This document shows, piece after piece, positions 1 through 9,700 of a stretch of DNA of 64,000 nucleotides. The position numbers and the translations under genes were made by a program. The notes beneath the pieces were generated by a model, which saw only the letters and a program-made list of their open reading frames with translations, was not told the DNA's origin and did no database searches. Location: assembly GCA_903934875.1 (NCBI GenBank), contig CAIZPP010000116.1, positions 20,974-84,973 of the forward strand, read 5' to 3'. Each line of letters opens with the position of its first letter. Position 1 is the first letter of the stretch. This DNA is from an uncultured Methylococcaceae bacterium (lineage in GTDB: Bacteria; Pseudomonadota; Gammaproteobacteria; Methylococcales; Methylococcaceae).

Positions 1-780
1 GCTGATTATCTTGTCCAAACCAGCGAACGCTCCGCCGCATATGAATAGAATATTCGCCGTGTTGACTTGCAGAAACTCCTGCTGGGGGTGCTTGCGGCCA
101 CCTTGTGGCGGGACCGAGGCGACAGTCCCCTCAATCAGTTTTAGTAGCGCCTGTTGCACACCTTCGCCCGAAACATCACGGGTAATGGAAGGATTGTCTG
201 ACTTGCGCGATATTTTGTCGATCTCATCAATATAAACAATGCCCGACTCGGCTTTTGCCACATCATAATCGCATTTTTGCAGGATTTTCTGGATGATGTT
301 CTCCACATCCTCGCCTACATAGCCGGCCTCAGTCAGCGTGGTGGCATCGGCGATGGTGAAAGGCACATCAAGAAGCCGCGCCAAGGTTTCAGCCAACAAA
401 GTTTTGCCCGACCCAGTCGGCCCGATCAGCAGGATATTGCTCTTCGCCAACTCGACCTCATGCTTCCTGCCTTGGCTGCGCAAGCGCTTATAATGGTTGT
501 ACACAGCCACTGCCAAGATGCGCTTGGCCCTTTCCTGGCCAATGACGTATTCGTCCAAGACATTTTTAATTTCCTTGGGCTTGGGCAACTTATCCGAGTT
601 TCCTGAAACGTTATCCTGCAACTCCTCGCGGATGATGTCGTTGCACAATTCAACGCATTCATCACACACGAAAACAGCCGGACCGGCAATGAGTTTTCGA
701 ACCTCATGCTGGCTTTTTCCACAAAAAGAACAGTACAGAAGCTTGCCGCTTCCATCCTTGCCGGTTTTATCGTCACTCAT
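1..780 (-). CDS. clpX: ATP-dependent Clp protease ATP-binding subunit ClpX (5' part, runs off window)
   Basis: AAA+ unfoldase that recognises tagged substrates and feeds them into ClpP in the cytoplasm. About 260 N-terminal residues are present; the C-terminal half lies beyond base 1. A C4 zinc-binding domain is visible (CSFC near residue 17 and CDEC near 39), followed by the Walker A motif GPTGSGKT near residue 122 and the Walker B region [11 protein letters not shown]. The start ATG is at 780, giving [12 protein letters not shown]. It sits 124 bp downstream of clpP on the same strand, the usual clpP-clpX order. Identification is certain from motif content and context. Confidence 0.97.
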   Translation of the reverse strand, partial: MSDDKTGKDGSGKLLYCSFCGKSQHEVRKLIAGPAVFVCDECVELCNDIIREELQDNVSGNSDKLPKPKEIKNVLDEYVIGQERAKRILAVAVYNHYKRLRSQGRKHEVELAKSNILLIGPTGSGKTLLAETLARLLDVPFTIADATTLTEAGYVGEDVENIIQKILQKCDYDVAKAESGIVYIDEIDKISRKSDNPSITRDVSGEGVQQALLKLIEGTVASVPPQGGRKHPQQEFLQVNTANILFICGGAFAGLDKIIS

Positions 781-904
781 CGCAACCCCCTAAACTCAAT
801 CATATGTCCGACACAGCATCGGGCCATCTATTCAACACTTGCATCAATCGCTGTTTTCATCTAACAACAACAAAACACGCATAGCAGACAATTGCAGCCC
901 ACGC

Positions 905-1528
905 TCAGCCAGCGGGTGCCTGGCGGCTGGCAAGAACTTTGTCAATTAGACCATACTGGACGGCATCATCACCGCTCATAAAGTTGTCACGGTCAGTATC
1001 AAGCTGTATCTTCTCAAGTGGTTGCCCACAGTGCTTAGCTAAAATTTTGTTCAGGCGCTCTCGCACAGCGAGGATTTCCCGTGCGTGGATGTCAAAGTCG
1101 CTGGCTTGTCCTTGGAAACCACCTAAGGGTTGGTGGATCATCACCCTGGAATGGGGCAAACAATAACGCTTGCCTGCGGCTCCGCCTGCTAGCAGCAACG
1201 CGCCCATGCTGGCCGCCTGCCCGATGCAAAGGGTGCTGACATCTGGCTTGATAAATTGCATGGTGTCATAGATGGCCAAGCCGGCCGTCACCGCACCGCC
1301 TGGCGAATTGATGTAAAGGTGGATGTCTTTGTCAGGATTTTCAGACTCCAGGAACAGCATCTGGGCCACGACCAGATTCGCCATATAGTCTTCAACCGGA
1401 CCCACCAGAAAGATGACACGCTCTTTTAACAGGCGTGAATAAATATCAAATGCGCGTTCGCCCCGTGCGGACTGCTCAATGACAATGGGCACTAGTCCGC
1501 CCGCTGCGTGGATTTCGTTTGATTTCAT
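905..1528 (-). CDS. clpP: ATP-dependent Clp protease proteolytic subunit ClpP
   Basis: Serine peptidase that forms the double heptameric chamber of ClpXP/ClpAP. It has 207 residues, the typical length. The catalytic triad is visible as Ser107 in GQAASMGA, His132 in VMIHQPLGG and Asp181 in DRDNFMS. The substrate-binding INSPGG motif lies near residue 74. A short N-terminal segment before the conserved [20 protein letters not shown] block is probably processed, as known for the E. coli enzyme. It lies 32 bp downstream of tig and upstream of clpX, so the three are likely co-transcribed. Confidence 0.98.
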   Translation of the reverse strand: MKSNEIHAAGGLVPIVIEQSARGERAFDIYSRLLKERVIFLVGPVEDYMANLVVAQMLFLESENPDKDIHLYINSPGGAVTAGLAIYDTMQFIKPDVSTLCIGQAASMGALLLAGGAAGKRYCLPHSRVMIHQPLGGFQGQASDFDIHAREILAVRERLNKILAKHCGQPLEKIQLDTDRDNFMSGDDAVQYGLIDKVLASRQAPAG

Positions 1529-1560
1529 GTTTTATTGCCTTGTAAGATATTTATGCAACG

Positions 1561-2886
1561 TCATCTTTGGACAGCCTGTGGGGAAGGCATGGTTAATTCC
1601 TTGAAACTAATTTGTTTTTCACTGACTTTTGCCGTTTCGAGGATGAGATCGACAGCCTGATCCTCAAGAACCATGCTTTGCACTCGCTCCAATTCATTGC
1701 GGTTGGAATTGGCATAATACCAGTCCACCACTTCTTCGGGGTTCTCGAAACTCAAGGCTAGTTCTTCAATCGTACGGCGCACTCTTCCGTTATCCAAGGC
1801 AATATAGTTGATTTCGACGATTCGGCCAATCAGCAAACCTAGCGCTACGCGGCGGCGGGCCAAGGGGACAAAAACCTGCTTAGCAGCGGACTCGTCGAAA
1901 GTTTGTTTGCGTTTTTCCGCTTCGCCCTTGGCCGAGTTGATCAAACTTTTCAATTCTTCATTCACCAACACCGTAGGCAAGCTCAAGGCTTCATTCCGAA
2001 GAAACAAGGCATCCATAACCGAATTCTTGGTCTTAAGATTTGCCGCCCGGTTCTTTTCCCGCTCCATGCTAGACAGTATATCTGCCCGGAAAGCATCCAC
2101 GTCGCCATTTTTGATTCCAAAGGTCTGCACGAACACATCATCCAATTCAGGCAACACGCTCTGTTCGACACGAATCACTTCAACAGAAAACTGGCCTGAT
2201 TTGCCGCCCAAATTGCCAAGTCCCGAATCCTGCGGAAACTCCAGGGTAAACGTCTTATACGAGCCAACCAAGCTGCCAATGAGCTCTTCCTCAAAACCCG
2301 GAAGCTGTTGTTTAGAGCCGAGCACAATAGAATAGTTTAGCACTTTGCCATTAGTAAGGTTTTCGCCCTCTGATTCGCCGGAAAAGTGGATAGTCAAGCG
2401 GTCACCCAGTGCAGCGGGATCGTCGGATGGATGCCATGTCCTGCGCTGTTCGCGCAGTTGCAACAGCATGTCATCCAAATCCTGCTCTGTCACTTCGGAA
2501 ACAAAACGGTCAACTTCCAAAAGCTCCAGCGGGTATAGGACAAACTCCGGCATGACCTCAAAGTCGGCCACATATCTCAAGCCCTCCCCCTCTGCCGTGG
2601 CTTCAGGCGTAATCAATGGCCCCGCAACTGGCCTTAGCTTTTCATCGCGCACCGCTTCATTAAAGCTTGACGTGATCAATTCCGCAACAACCTCCTGCCG
2701 CACACCCTTGCCATATTTCTTTTGCAGCAGGCTCTGCGGTGTCTTTCCCGGCCTAAACCCATTGAGTTTGACGCTTCCCACCATGGATTTGAGACGCTGC
2801 TGCACTTGTTCCTGAATTTTTTGCTCAGGAACTTGAACGGTCATTTTTCTGCTTAATTCGGAAGTTGTTTCGATTGAAACTTGCAT
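1561..2886 (-). CDS. tig: Trigger factor, ribosome-associated chaperone and prolyl isomerase
   Basis: Binds the ribosome near the exit tunnel and shields nascent chains; it also has peptidyl-prolyl isomerase activity. It has 441 residues, slightly above the family norm. The N-terminal ribosome-binding domain holds the signature GFRPGKTP near residue 44. The FKBP-like domain occupies roughly residues 150-245, and the helical C-terminal arms follow. The ATG at 2886 begins MQVSIETTSELSRK. It heads the tig-clpP-clpX block, with tRNA-Leu just upstream on the same strand. Confidence 0.97.
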   Translation of the reverse strand: MQVSIETTSELSRKMTVQVPEQKIQEQVQQRLKSMVGSVKLNGFRPGKTPQSLLQKKYGKGVRQEVVAELITSSFNEAVRDEKLRPVAGPLITPEATAEGEGLRYVADFEVMPEFVLYPLELLEVDRFVSEVTEQDLDDMLLQLREQRRTWHPSDDPAALGDRLTIHFSGESEGENLTNGKVLNYSIVLGSKQQLPGFEEELIGSLVGSYKTFTLEFPQDSGLGNLGGKSGQFSVEVIRVEQSVLPELDDVFVQTFGIKNGDVDAFRADILSSMEREKNRAANLKTKNSVMDALFLRNEALSLPTVLVNEELKSLINSAKGEAEKRKQTFDESAAKQVFVPLARRRVALGLLIGRIVEINYIALDNGRVRRTIEELALSFENPEEVVDWYYANSNRNELERVQSMVLEDQAVDLILETAKVSEKQISFKELTMPSPQAVQR

Positions 2887-3022
2887 GTAGTGGTCCTCAA
2901 ACTGAAATTTTTTAGTGAAAATCTCACAGTTGCGGGCGCACTTAACACTCCCCGCCGCATCCCAGAAGCTATTAAGGGGTCTGCCGGGAAACGGCCGGAA
3001 GAGGCCAAGGCGCGTTTAATTG

Positions 3023-3107
<85 letters not shown>

Positions 3108-3568
3108 TTGTGGAATTATGATGGATTATACTCTAATTTCTGGGCGTTTGACGATGCGAAAAGCCCCCGCCTGACAGCCAAGCGCGGCTAGTCCTTCCTG
3201 CGGCATTAGAAAACTGCCTATATCGCAACGTAAACGTAATAATGACATTATATGATTAGTTTGCTATTTTTTCATCTTTCCCCATGATCTGCAAGCACAC
3301 CAGTGATTTTGCAGCAATTCTTAATTTGGCGTAAATGCCCGTCCGGCATAGGGCCGGGTTGCGCATAACGCAAACCTGATGCTTGCAGTGACTTTTCTGT
3401 ACTACCGCACCGTAACCCGCCATGCTGCCCACTCTGTAGGATGGACATTTAGCGTGCCGGAATTCCAAGGGCGGCAACCCCTTGCCGCCATAGGTTACGT
3501 GGCGGTGCACATCGGCATGGGGGTGCCGACCTACCCGCTTGGGAGCGGGTCATCAAGATTCAGCGATA
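3108..3568. other. Gap without a recognisable gene (upstream of tRNA-Leu)
   Basis: About 460 bp. Open frames here run on both strands without family-like content and I do not support any as a gene. A short imperfect palindrome (cccgtccggcatagggccggg, about 3339-3358) is the only structure noticed. The promoter of tRNA-Leu should lie just above 3107 but no clear -35/-10 pair was settled. Confidence 0.4.
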
Positions 3569-3988
3569 TCATCGTTCTGAGAATGTGGGGGTAACCGCCA
3601 CCCGAAGGCCGTAATGGCTGTGGCGGGCGAAGGGGATGGGGTTGTTGTTCGGGCGGACGGAGCAGCGGGCGTAACTAGAATTGTCGTCAAACGCACCACC
3701 CCGCAACACACGGGTACCGCTTTTTAAAGATTCTTCCCGCCCGTCTTTTGGTTGATAGGGACAGGGCCGGTACAGGCTGCGCGTCCATTCCAACACATTG
3801 CCAACCATATCATACAAGTCATAGCCATTGGGAGGAAAGCAACCTACGGCGGAGGTGTCGCCAATCTTTGAGTAGGCATAATTCGCCCATTTTGGATCCA
3901 GCTTTTCTTGGAATGCCCATAGGCTCATCCAATCCTTTTTGTTGACGCTTCCGCTGCTGATATCCGTTAGCTTGTTACCGTCCTTGGC
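3569..3988 (-). pseudogene. C-terminal fragment of a formylglycine-generating-enzyme (FGE/SUMF1)-like protein
   Basis: The translated minus strand carries the C-terminal core of the FGE-sulfatase domain family: VGCFPPNGYDLYDMVGNV, then LEWTRS, VLRGGAFDD, ARCSVRP and a final HYGLRVA. Only about 120-140 residues are open, against roughly 250-300 in the family. The frame is closed upstream by a TAG at 3989-3991, inside a dispersed repeat that also occurs near 38311-38397, so the N-terminal part is missing rather than distant. I read it as a gene remnant. A short expressed fragment from the internal ATG at 3928 cannot be excluded. Confidence 0.75.
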
Positions 3989-4050
3989 CTAGATTTCGGC
4001 ATCCCTGCCGAAATGACGGGTCTTTGAACCAAAATGAGAATTGCTGTTGA
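3965..4050 (-). repeat. Dispersed repeat G, copy 1
   Basis: The reverse complement carries CGTCATTTCGGCAGGGATG followed by CCGAAATCTAGGCCAAGG. A stretch of about 80 bp is nearly identical to 38311-38397 and shares its CGTCATTyCGGC core with 20917-20960 and 28612-28700. The core is a small palindrome (CGGCAGGGATGCCG). This copy forms the 5' border of the FGE fragment. Confidence 0.7.
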
Positions 4051-4188
4051 AATCTCCATTTGCTTGCATAGGGTACCGGAGTGTGTTGGCTAAAAATCGT
4101 TATAATACTGTCATGCCGCCCACAACCACAGCCCAGCTAATTGATGTTATGATCTGGACAACAATTGACTACGAACTTTGGAATCCCC

Positions 4189-5070
4189 ATGCGTTTCCTA
4201 GATGTCAAAACCGACTATGCCTTCAAGAAGGTTTTCGGCAGTGCCGATAGCAAGCCTATCCTGATCAGTTTCCTCAACGCCCTGATTGGGTTTCCCAAGG
4301 GGCGGGAAGTGACCGATCTGGTCATCGTCGATCCCTACCAAATCCCGCTGCTGCAAGGCATGAAGGACACCTATGTGGATGTCAAAGCCACGTTGGCCGA
4401 CGGGCGCGAAGTTATCGTCGAGATGCAAGTGCTCAACGTCAAGGGCTTCGAACAGCGCATTTTGTATAACGCCGCCAAGAGTTATTCCCGGCAATTGCGC
4501 GAAGGCGAGGACTATACCCTGTTGAATCCGGTCATTGCCCTGACCCTGACCGACTTCACCTTGTTCGATGGGGAAGAGATTTGCAGCCGGTTTCTGTTGC
4601 TGGAAAAGGAGCGCTTCATCCAATACCGCGACGACATCGAGCTGATTTTTTTCGAGTTGCCGAAGTTCATTCTAAACGAAGGCCAACTGATGACGATCCA
4701 AGACAAATGGCTTTACTTCGTCAAAAACGCCGGACGTTTGAACGTAGTTCCGCAAGTACTGGACGAGGCGCCAATTCGAGAGGCTTTCGCAATTGCCAAC
4801 ACCGCAGCCATGTCGCAGGAAGATTTGGAACAGCAAGAACGGAGGCACGATTTCATCCGCCTGCAACGGGGTTCGCAAGCCAAGGCATTTGAGGATGGGC
4901 AGGCCGTGGGCGAGGCCAAGGGCGAAGCGCGGGGGCGGGCAGAGGGGGAGCAGGCCAAGGCGCAGGCTGTGGCGAGGAATTTGTTGCCGATGCTGGACGA
5001 TACCGCCATCGCTGCCGTTACCGGTTTACCCGTTGCAGCGGTGGCACGGCTGAGAACGGAGATCAAATGA
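4189..5070 (+). CDS. Rpn family recombination-promoting nuclease / putative transposase (PD-(D/E)XK)
   Basis: Member of the Rpn/YhgA-like family of PD-(D/E)XK nucleases. Family members are reported to promote RecA-independent recombination, and some phase-variable members act in phage defence. The N-terminus has the family signature FLDVKTDYAFKKVFG. The catalytic core follows as D..VKATLADGREVIVEMQV, near residues 65-85, with the E-x-Q element. The C-terminus is a charged A/G/E-rich helix (about residues 240-270) followed by a helix-turn-like LPMLDDTAIAAVTGLP, typical of the family tail. ATG 4189 was chosen; an in-frame TTG at 4165 would add eight residues. It overlaps the next gene by 4 bp (ATGA). 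Confidence 0.85.
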   Translation: MRFLDVKTDYAFKKVFGSADSKPILISFLNALIGFPKGREVTDLVIVDPYQIPLLQGMKDTYVDVKATLADGREVIVEMQVLNVKGFEQRILYNAAKSYSRQLREGEDYTLLNPVIALTLTDFTLFDGEEICSRFLLLEKERFIQYRDDIELIFFELPKFILNEGQLMTIQDKWLYFVKNAGRLNVVPQVLDEAPIREAFAIANTAAMSQEDLEQQERRHDFIRLQRGSQAKAFEDGQAVGEAKGEARGRAEGEQAKAQAVARNLLPMLDDTAIAAVTGLPVAAVARLRTEIK

Positions 5071-5801
5071 CCCGAAATCACGCACCTATCAGCACAAGCA
5101 TCGACGAAGGCGTCATTAAATTCGATTTGGCCTTTAACCACGCCCCGCCGCAAGAATTGGAAGCCATCACGGAATTAAATGCTTGGCGGCATATCCTCTA
5201 CCGCCTTGGGCTGACCGGCTGCGACCCCGCCCGTTACCAAGGGCTGGCTTACGGCAATGTCAGCATGCGCACAGGGCCAAGCAGTTTCATCATCAGCGGG
5301 ACACAAACGGGGGCTAAACCTCACTTGTCCCTTGGCGATTATTGCCTAGTCTTGGGTTTCGACTTGGCGAAAAACCAAGTATGGGCGCAAGGCCCCATCG
5401 AGCCGTCTTCGGAAGCGTTGACGCACGGGGCGGTTTACTCGGTCAACCCAGACACGAACTGCGTGCTCCATGTCCATTCGCCGTTGCTATGGCGCAGTGC
5501 CACACAACTGGGCATTGCTCAAACAGATGCCTCCATCGCTTATGGCACCCCGGAAATGGGGCTAGCCGTTGGGCTGGCCGCAGAGGGCCGTAGCCAAGGG
5601 ATTATCTCCATGGGTGGCCATGAAGACGGGCTAATTGCCTTTGCCGATACGATCTGCATTGCCGCCATTGAATTGGTTAAATGCCTGGCAGAGGCGGAGA
5701 AACTATCACTCGTAGGATGGGCAAAGGCCGCTAGGCCGTGCCCATCAAACCGCGCAGACCTAGATGGGCAGGACCCTAGGGGGCCTTTGCACTGCCATTA
5801 A
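5067..5801 (+). CDS. Class II aldolase/adducin-like domain protein
   Basis: Resembles the class II aldolase/adducin fold, which includes fuculose-phosphate aldolase and MtnB. Visible elements are YGNVSMR, SSFIISGTQTG, SSEALTHGAVY with the catalytic-type acid, and HVHSPLLW providing two zinc-ligand histidines. A third histidine appears in SMGGHEDG. The substrate cannot be read from sequence. The last ~30 residues (from GWAKAARPC onward) are encoded by repeat-like DNA and look unlike the fold, so the original stop has probably been lost. Its ATG overlaps the stop of the Rpn nuclease by 4 bp, suggesting translational coupling. Confidence 0.75.
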   Translation: MTRNHAPISTSIDEGVIKFDLAFNHAPPQELEAITELNAWRHILYRLGLTGCDPARYQGLAYGNVSMRTGPSSFIISGTQTGAKPHLSLGDYCLVLGFDLAKNQVWAQGPIEPSSEALTHGAVYSVNPDTNCVLHVHSPLLWRSATQLGIAQTDASIAYGTPEMGLAVGLAAEGRSQGIISMGGHEDGLIAFADTICIAAIELVKCLAEAEKLSLVGWAKAARPCPSNRADLDGQDPRGPLHCH

Positions 5802-5941
5802 GTTAAGGATTTTCCTCTCGCCCTGAGTCCTGAGCTTGTCGAAGGATCGAAGGGTGGACGGAAAATCCCCATATCATGGATCGTTAAACCGTTCATGGCT
5901 CGACAGGCTCACCACGAACGGCTTGGCTTAATGGGGCAGTG
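5790..5941. repeat. Dispersed repeat C, copy 1 (inverted-repeat element)
   Basis: About 150 bp bounded by CACTGCCATTAAG and its imperfect complement CTTAATGGGGCAGTG. Inside are CCTGAGCTTGTCGAAGG and GTTCATGGCTCGACAGGC, the arms of a second hairpin. A close relative lies at 12168-12316, with shorter relatives at 27072-27150 and in 62512-62657. It overlaps the end of the aldolase-like gene. Confidence 0.75.
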
Positions 5942-6048
5942 AGGGGGCTTTTGTCTATCCTACACTTTGTCCAATTTTGTAGTGATTAAGGAGTAGGAAA
6001 TAAGGCTTAACCTCCTGCCAGCCGAAAAGTTAAAAAATAGATGGTCAC

Positions 6049-6381
6049 CTACTTATGCAAAGCCAACCAGACGGTTGCTCCCTCCGCGAGTGTCCACTCC
6101 ACCCGGTGCCGCTGATGTGCCGGAAGGTAAAGATAATCCCCCGGTAGCAACTCACAGACTCCCACCTCTCCCTCAATCAGCAAACCCGCCGAGCCTTTTA
6201 GCAAAAGCACCCATTCGCCGTGGTCTTGGTCGTACCATTCCCCATCTGCCGTGGCCTGCCCATAGGAAACAATGCGCTCCAGCTTGAAATGGTCACATTC
6301 CAAGAGCTTTTCAAAATGTTCGCAACCGATGTCAACCGGCAAGTCTGCGAAAATATTTTGCACTTTTTCCGAACCAGCCAT
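6049..6381 (-). CDS. Small cupin-domain protein
   Basis: A single cupin of 110 residues. Motif 1 is represented by GEWYDQDHGEWVLLLKGSAGL, where the usual second His is replaced (D-x-D-H-x-E-W). Motif 2 is PGDYLYLPAHQRHRVEW. The metal-ligand set appears as H, E and H, so metal binding is plausible. Substrate or role is unknown. Standalone cupins of this kind are common in proteobacteria as small-molecule binding or isomerase-type proteins. It stands alone on the minus strand, divergent from mfd. Confidence 0.75.
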   Translation of the reverse strand: MAGSEKVQNIFADLPVDIGCEHFEKLLECDHFKLERIVSYGQATADGEWYDQDHGEWVLLLKGSAGLLIEGEVGVCELLPGDYLYLPAHQRHRVEWTLAEGATVWLALHK

Positions 6382-6713
6382 TGCCTAAAACCCTTCGCAA
6401 GCTTTCCTCTTATCCAAGAAGTGCGCTTGCGAAAGGCTCTAGGCCTTTGTGTTTGTCGGCCCTGCGGTATTTTGCACGATCCTTAAAAGCAACGGACCGA
6501 TTGAACTTATAAGCATGTTGGGCGACAGGGTTTCTCGCCCCGCGTCCGTCCCGCTTTAACTTTTTAGACATACTCAAACTCGCTAATAAACGACTTAATT
6601 TGAAGGATTGACAGGATTTTGGTATTTTACAGCAATTGTTCCAAGTTTTCTTGCATGCATCTTACTAGGATAGCAGATTTTGACGGTAACACCGACACGA
6701 CTATTGTTCACCC
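6382..6713. other. Intergenic region between cupin gene and mfd
   Basis: 330 bp without a gene. A TTGACA-like hexamer near 6608 could belong to an mfd promoter, but I found no convincing -10 partner. No repeat family recognised elsewhere in the window is present. Confidence 0.35.
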
Positions 6714-9700
6714 ATGAATAGGCCTGGACCATCCTCCCCACTATCGCCGCCGGTCATTGCATCATCGGCTGGCACCCAGGTATGGCGGGGTTTGCACGGA
6801 TGTGGCAACTCGCTGGCACTGGCGGAATCGGTTAAATCAGACCGCCGCTTGTACCTCATCGTCACCCCCGACATGCAGACCATGTTAAGGCTGGAACATG
6901 AACTGCGCTTTTTCCTAGGCGATGACTTGCCGGTTCTACAGTTTCCCGACTGGGAAACCCTTCCTTACGATGTTTTCTCGCCGCTGCCGGAAATCATCTC
7001 CCAACGAATCAAGACGCTTGCCCAATTGCCCGCCATCCGCCGTGGCATCCTAGTGGCAACCGCCGCCACCCTGATGCAGAAGCTGGCACCAAGAACCCAT
7101 ATATTGGCCAACAGTGTGGTAATGGAGGTGGGCGGCGACTTAAAAATGGATAACACCCGGCAAAACTTGGAAAGCACGGGTTACCAATGTGTGCCGCAGG
7201 TCATGCGGCATGGCGAGTTTGCCGTGCGGGGTGCCATTCTTGACCTATTCCCAATGGGCAGCGCGATGCCCTACCGAATCGAACTATTCGATGAGGAGAT
7301 TGAGTCGATCCGCTTCTTCGACCCGGAGACCCAGCGTTCAAAAGGTAAGGTCGAGTCGATCAATCTGTTCCCTGCCCGTGAATTCCCATTTGACGAAGAA
7401 ACCATCAAACAGTTCCGTCGCCGCTACCGCACCCAATTCCCGGACCTATCCACGAATAGCGCCCTTTATCAGGATATTAGCAAAGGAATAGCGCCTGGGG
7501 GCGTGGAATATTTTCTGCCGTTATTTGTCGAGCGGACGGAGACCCTGTTTGATTATCTGCCCAAGGACACTGTTTTTGTCTTGCAAGGCCAAGTGGAAGC
7601 GGCGGCATCTGGTTTTTTCGAAGAGGCACAAAACCGCTATTTGCTGCGCAAGGGCAATATCGACCGGCCTGCCTTACCTATAGACACACTGTATTTGGAC
7701 CCCGACGAGTTAACTGCCAGACTCGACAAACATCCAAGGATAACCATCCCGTCTGAGGCGGGTGGAGACATTTTGCTCCCCTCGACAAGCTTCGCCAGCC
7801 GCCCGCTGCCCGAGCTTGCCATCGACCCAAAACAAAAGCAACCGACCACCGCCTTACGGAACTTTCTGCAGGAATTCCCTGGAAAATGTTTATTCGTTGC
7901 GGAAACCGCCGGCCACCGCGAAGCCCTGCTGGATACTTTAGGCAAATATGCGATCAGGCCACGGGTCATAGAAACTTGGAAGGATTTCAACCAAGCCGAC
8001 AATGAAGTGTGCCTGCTTGTGGCACCGCTGGACCACGGACTTTGGATAACCGACCCGCCACTCGCCATCATCACCGAAACCCAGCTTTCCGGCGACAAGG
8101 TTCAACAGCGCCGCCGCCGCAAACTGGTGGAGCGCGACCTAGGCGCACTGATGCGCAATCTGGAAGAATTGGAGATCGGCTCGGCCGTGGTGCACCAAGA
8201 ACACGGGGTGGGACGCTACTTAGGTTTGCAAAGGCTGACCGTGGGCGGCATCGACGCTGAATTTCTCGCCCTTGAATACGCCAACGGCGACAAACTGTAC
8301 GTCCCGGTGTCTTCACTCCACTTGGTTAGCCGTTACAGCGGTGCCGGCGAGGAAGGCGCGCCGCTGCACAAATTGGGCAGCGAGCAATGGGGCAAGGTCA
8401 AGCGCAAGGCCATGGAGCGTGCACGGGATGTCGCTGCCGAATTGCTGGAAATTTACGCCAAACGGGAGGCAAAGAGAGGCTATGCCTTCCAAGCTCTGAC
8501 CGAAGACTATGCGGCCTTCTCGGCTGGGTTTCCATTTGAAGAGACCCCGGACCAGGAAAACGCAATCCTCGACGTGACCAAAGACATGGCATCCAAACAC
8601 CCGATGGACCGGGTAGTTTGCGGTGATGTCGGCTTCGGCAAAACCGAGGTGGCCATGCGGGCAGCATTCATCGCCGCCCACAATGGCAAACAGACAGCGG
8701 TACTCGTGCCCACCACGCTGTTGGCGCAGCAGCATTACCAGAATTTCCGCGACCGCTTTGCCGACTGGCCTATCCGCATCGAAGTCATGTCCCGCTTCGT
8801 CGGCAAAAAACAACAGGAACAGTTTGCACTAGCGGCCGAAGAGGGCAAAATCGACATTCTGATTGGCACCCACAAATTATTACAGAAAGACATCCACTTC
8901 AAAAATCTGGGGCTGGTCATCATCGACGAAGAACACCGCTTCGGCGTCGCCCAAAAAGAGCATTTTAAAAAGTTACGTAGCGAGCTGGATTTTCTGACCC
9001 TTACCGCCACCCCGATTCCCCGCACTCTGAATATGGCACTGGGGGGCTTGCGTGACATTTCCATTATCGCCACCCCGCCGCCCAACCGCCATGCCATCCA
9101 GACCTTTGTTAGCGAATGGTCAGACGCACTAGTCCAAGAAGCCGTACTGCGCGAAATCAAGCGTGGCGGGCAGGTTTACTTCCTGCACAATAAAATCGAA
9201 ACAATGGAAAAAACCCAGCGTGAATTGCAACGGCTAATTCCCCAGGCCCGCATCCAACACGCCCATGGGCAAATGCCGGAACGCGAATTGGAAGGTATCA
9301 TGCTCGATTTTTATCACCAGCGTTTCAACGTCCTCCTTGCCACCACCATCATTGAAAGCGGCATTGACGTGCCCAGCGCCAACACCATCATCATCAACCG
9401 TGCCGACCAGTTGGGCCTGGCACAGTTACACCAGTTGCGCGGCAGAGTTGGCCGCTCCCACCACCGCGCCTATGCCTATTTGATTGTGCCGCCCAAGACA
9501 CTGATGAGCGGCGACGCGGTGAAGCGCTTGGAAGCCATCGAAGCCTCGGGCGAATTGGGGGCCGGGTTCCTGATATCATCCCACGACATGGAGATTCGTG
9601 GCGCGGGTGAGTTGTTGGGCGATGAGCAGAGCGGCGAAATTCATGAAATTGGCTTCAGCCTGTATTCGGAACTGCTGGAAAGGGCAGTCAAAGCGCTAAA

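Noticed and set aside
3989..3991. TAG upstream of the FGE fragment as a simple nonsense mutation
   Set aside because: The surrounding sequence is dispersed repeat G, which is also present near 38311, so the homologous gene sequence itself ends there.
8313..8813. Long open frame antisense to mfd (about 166 codons)
   Set aside because: It mirrors conserved mfd codons, has no family-like motif and no ribosome-binding site.
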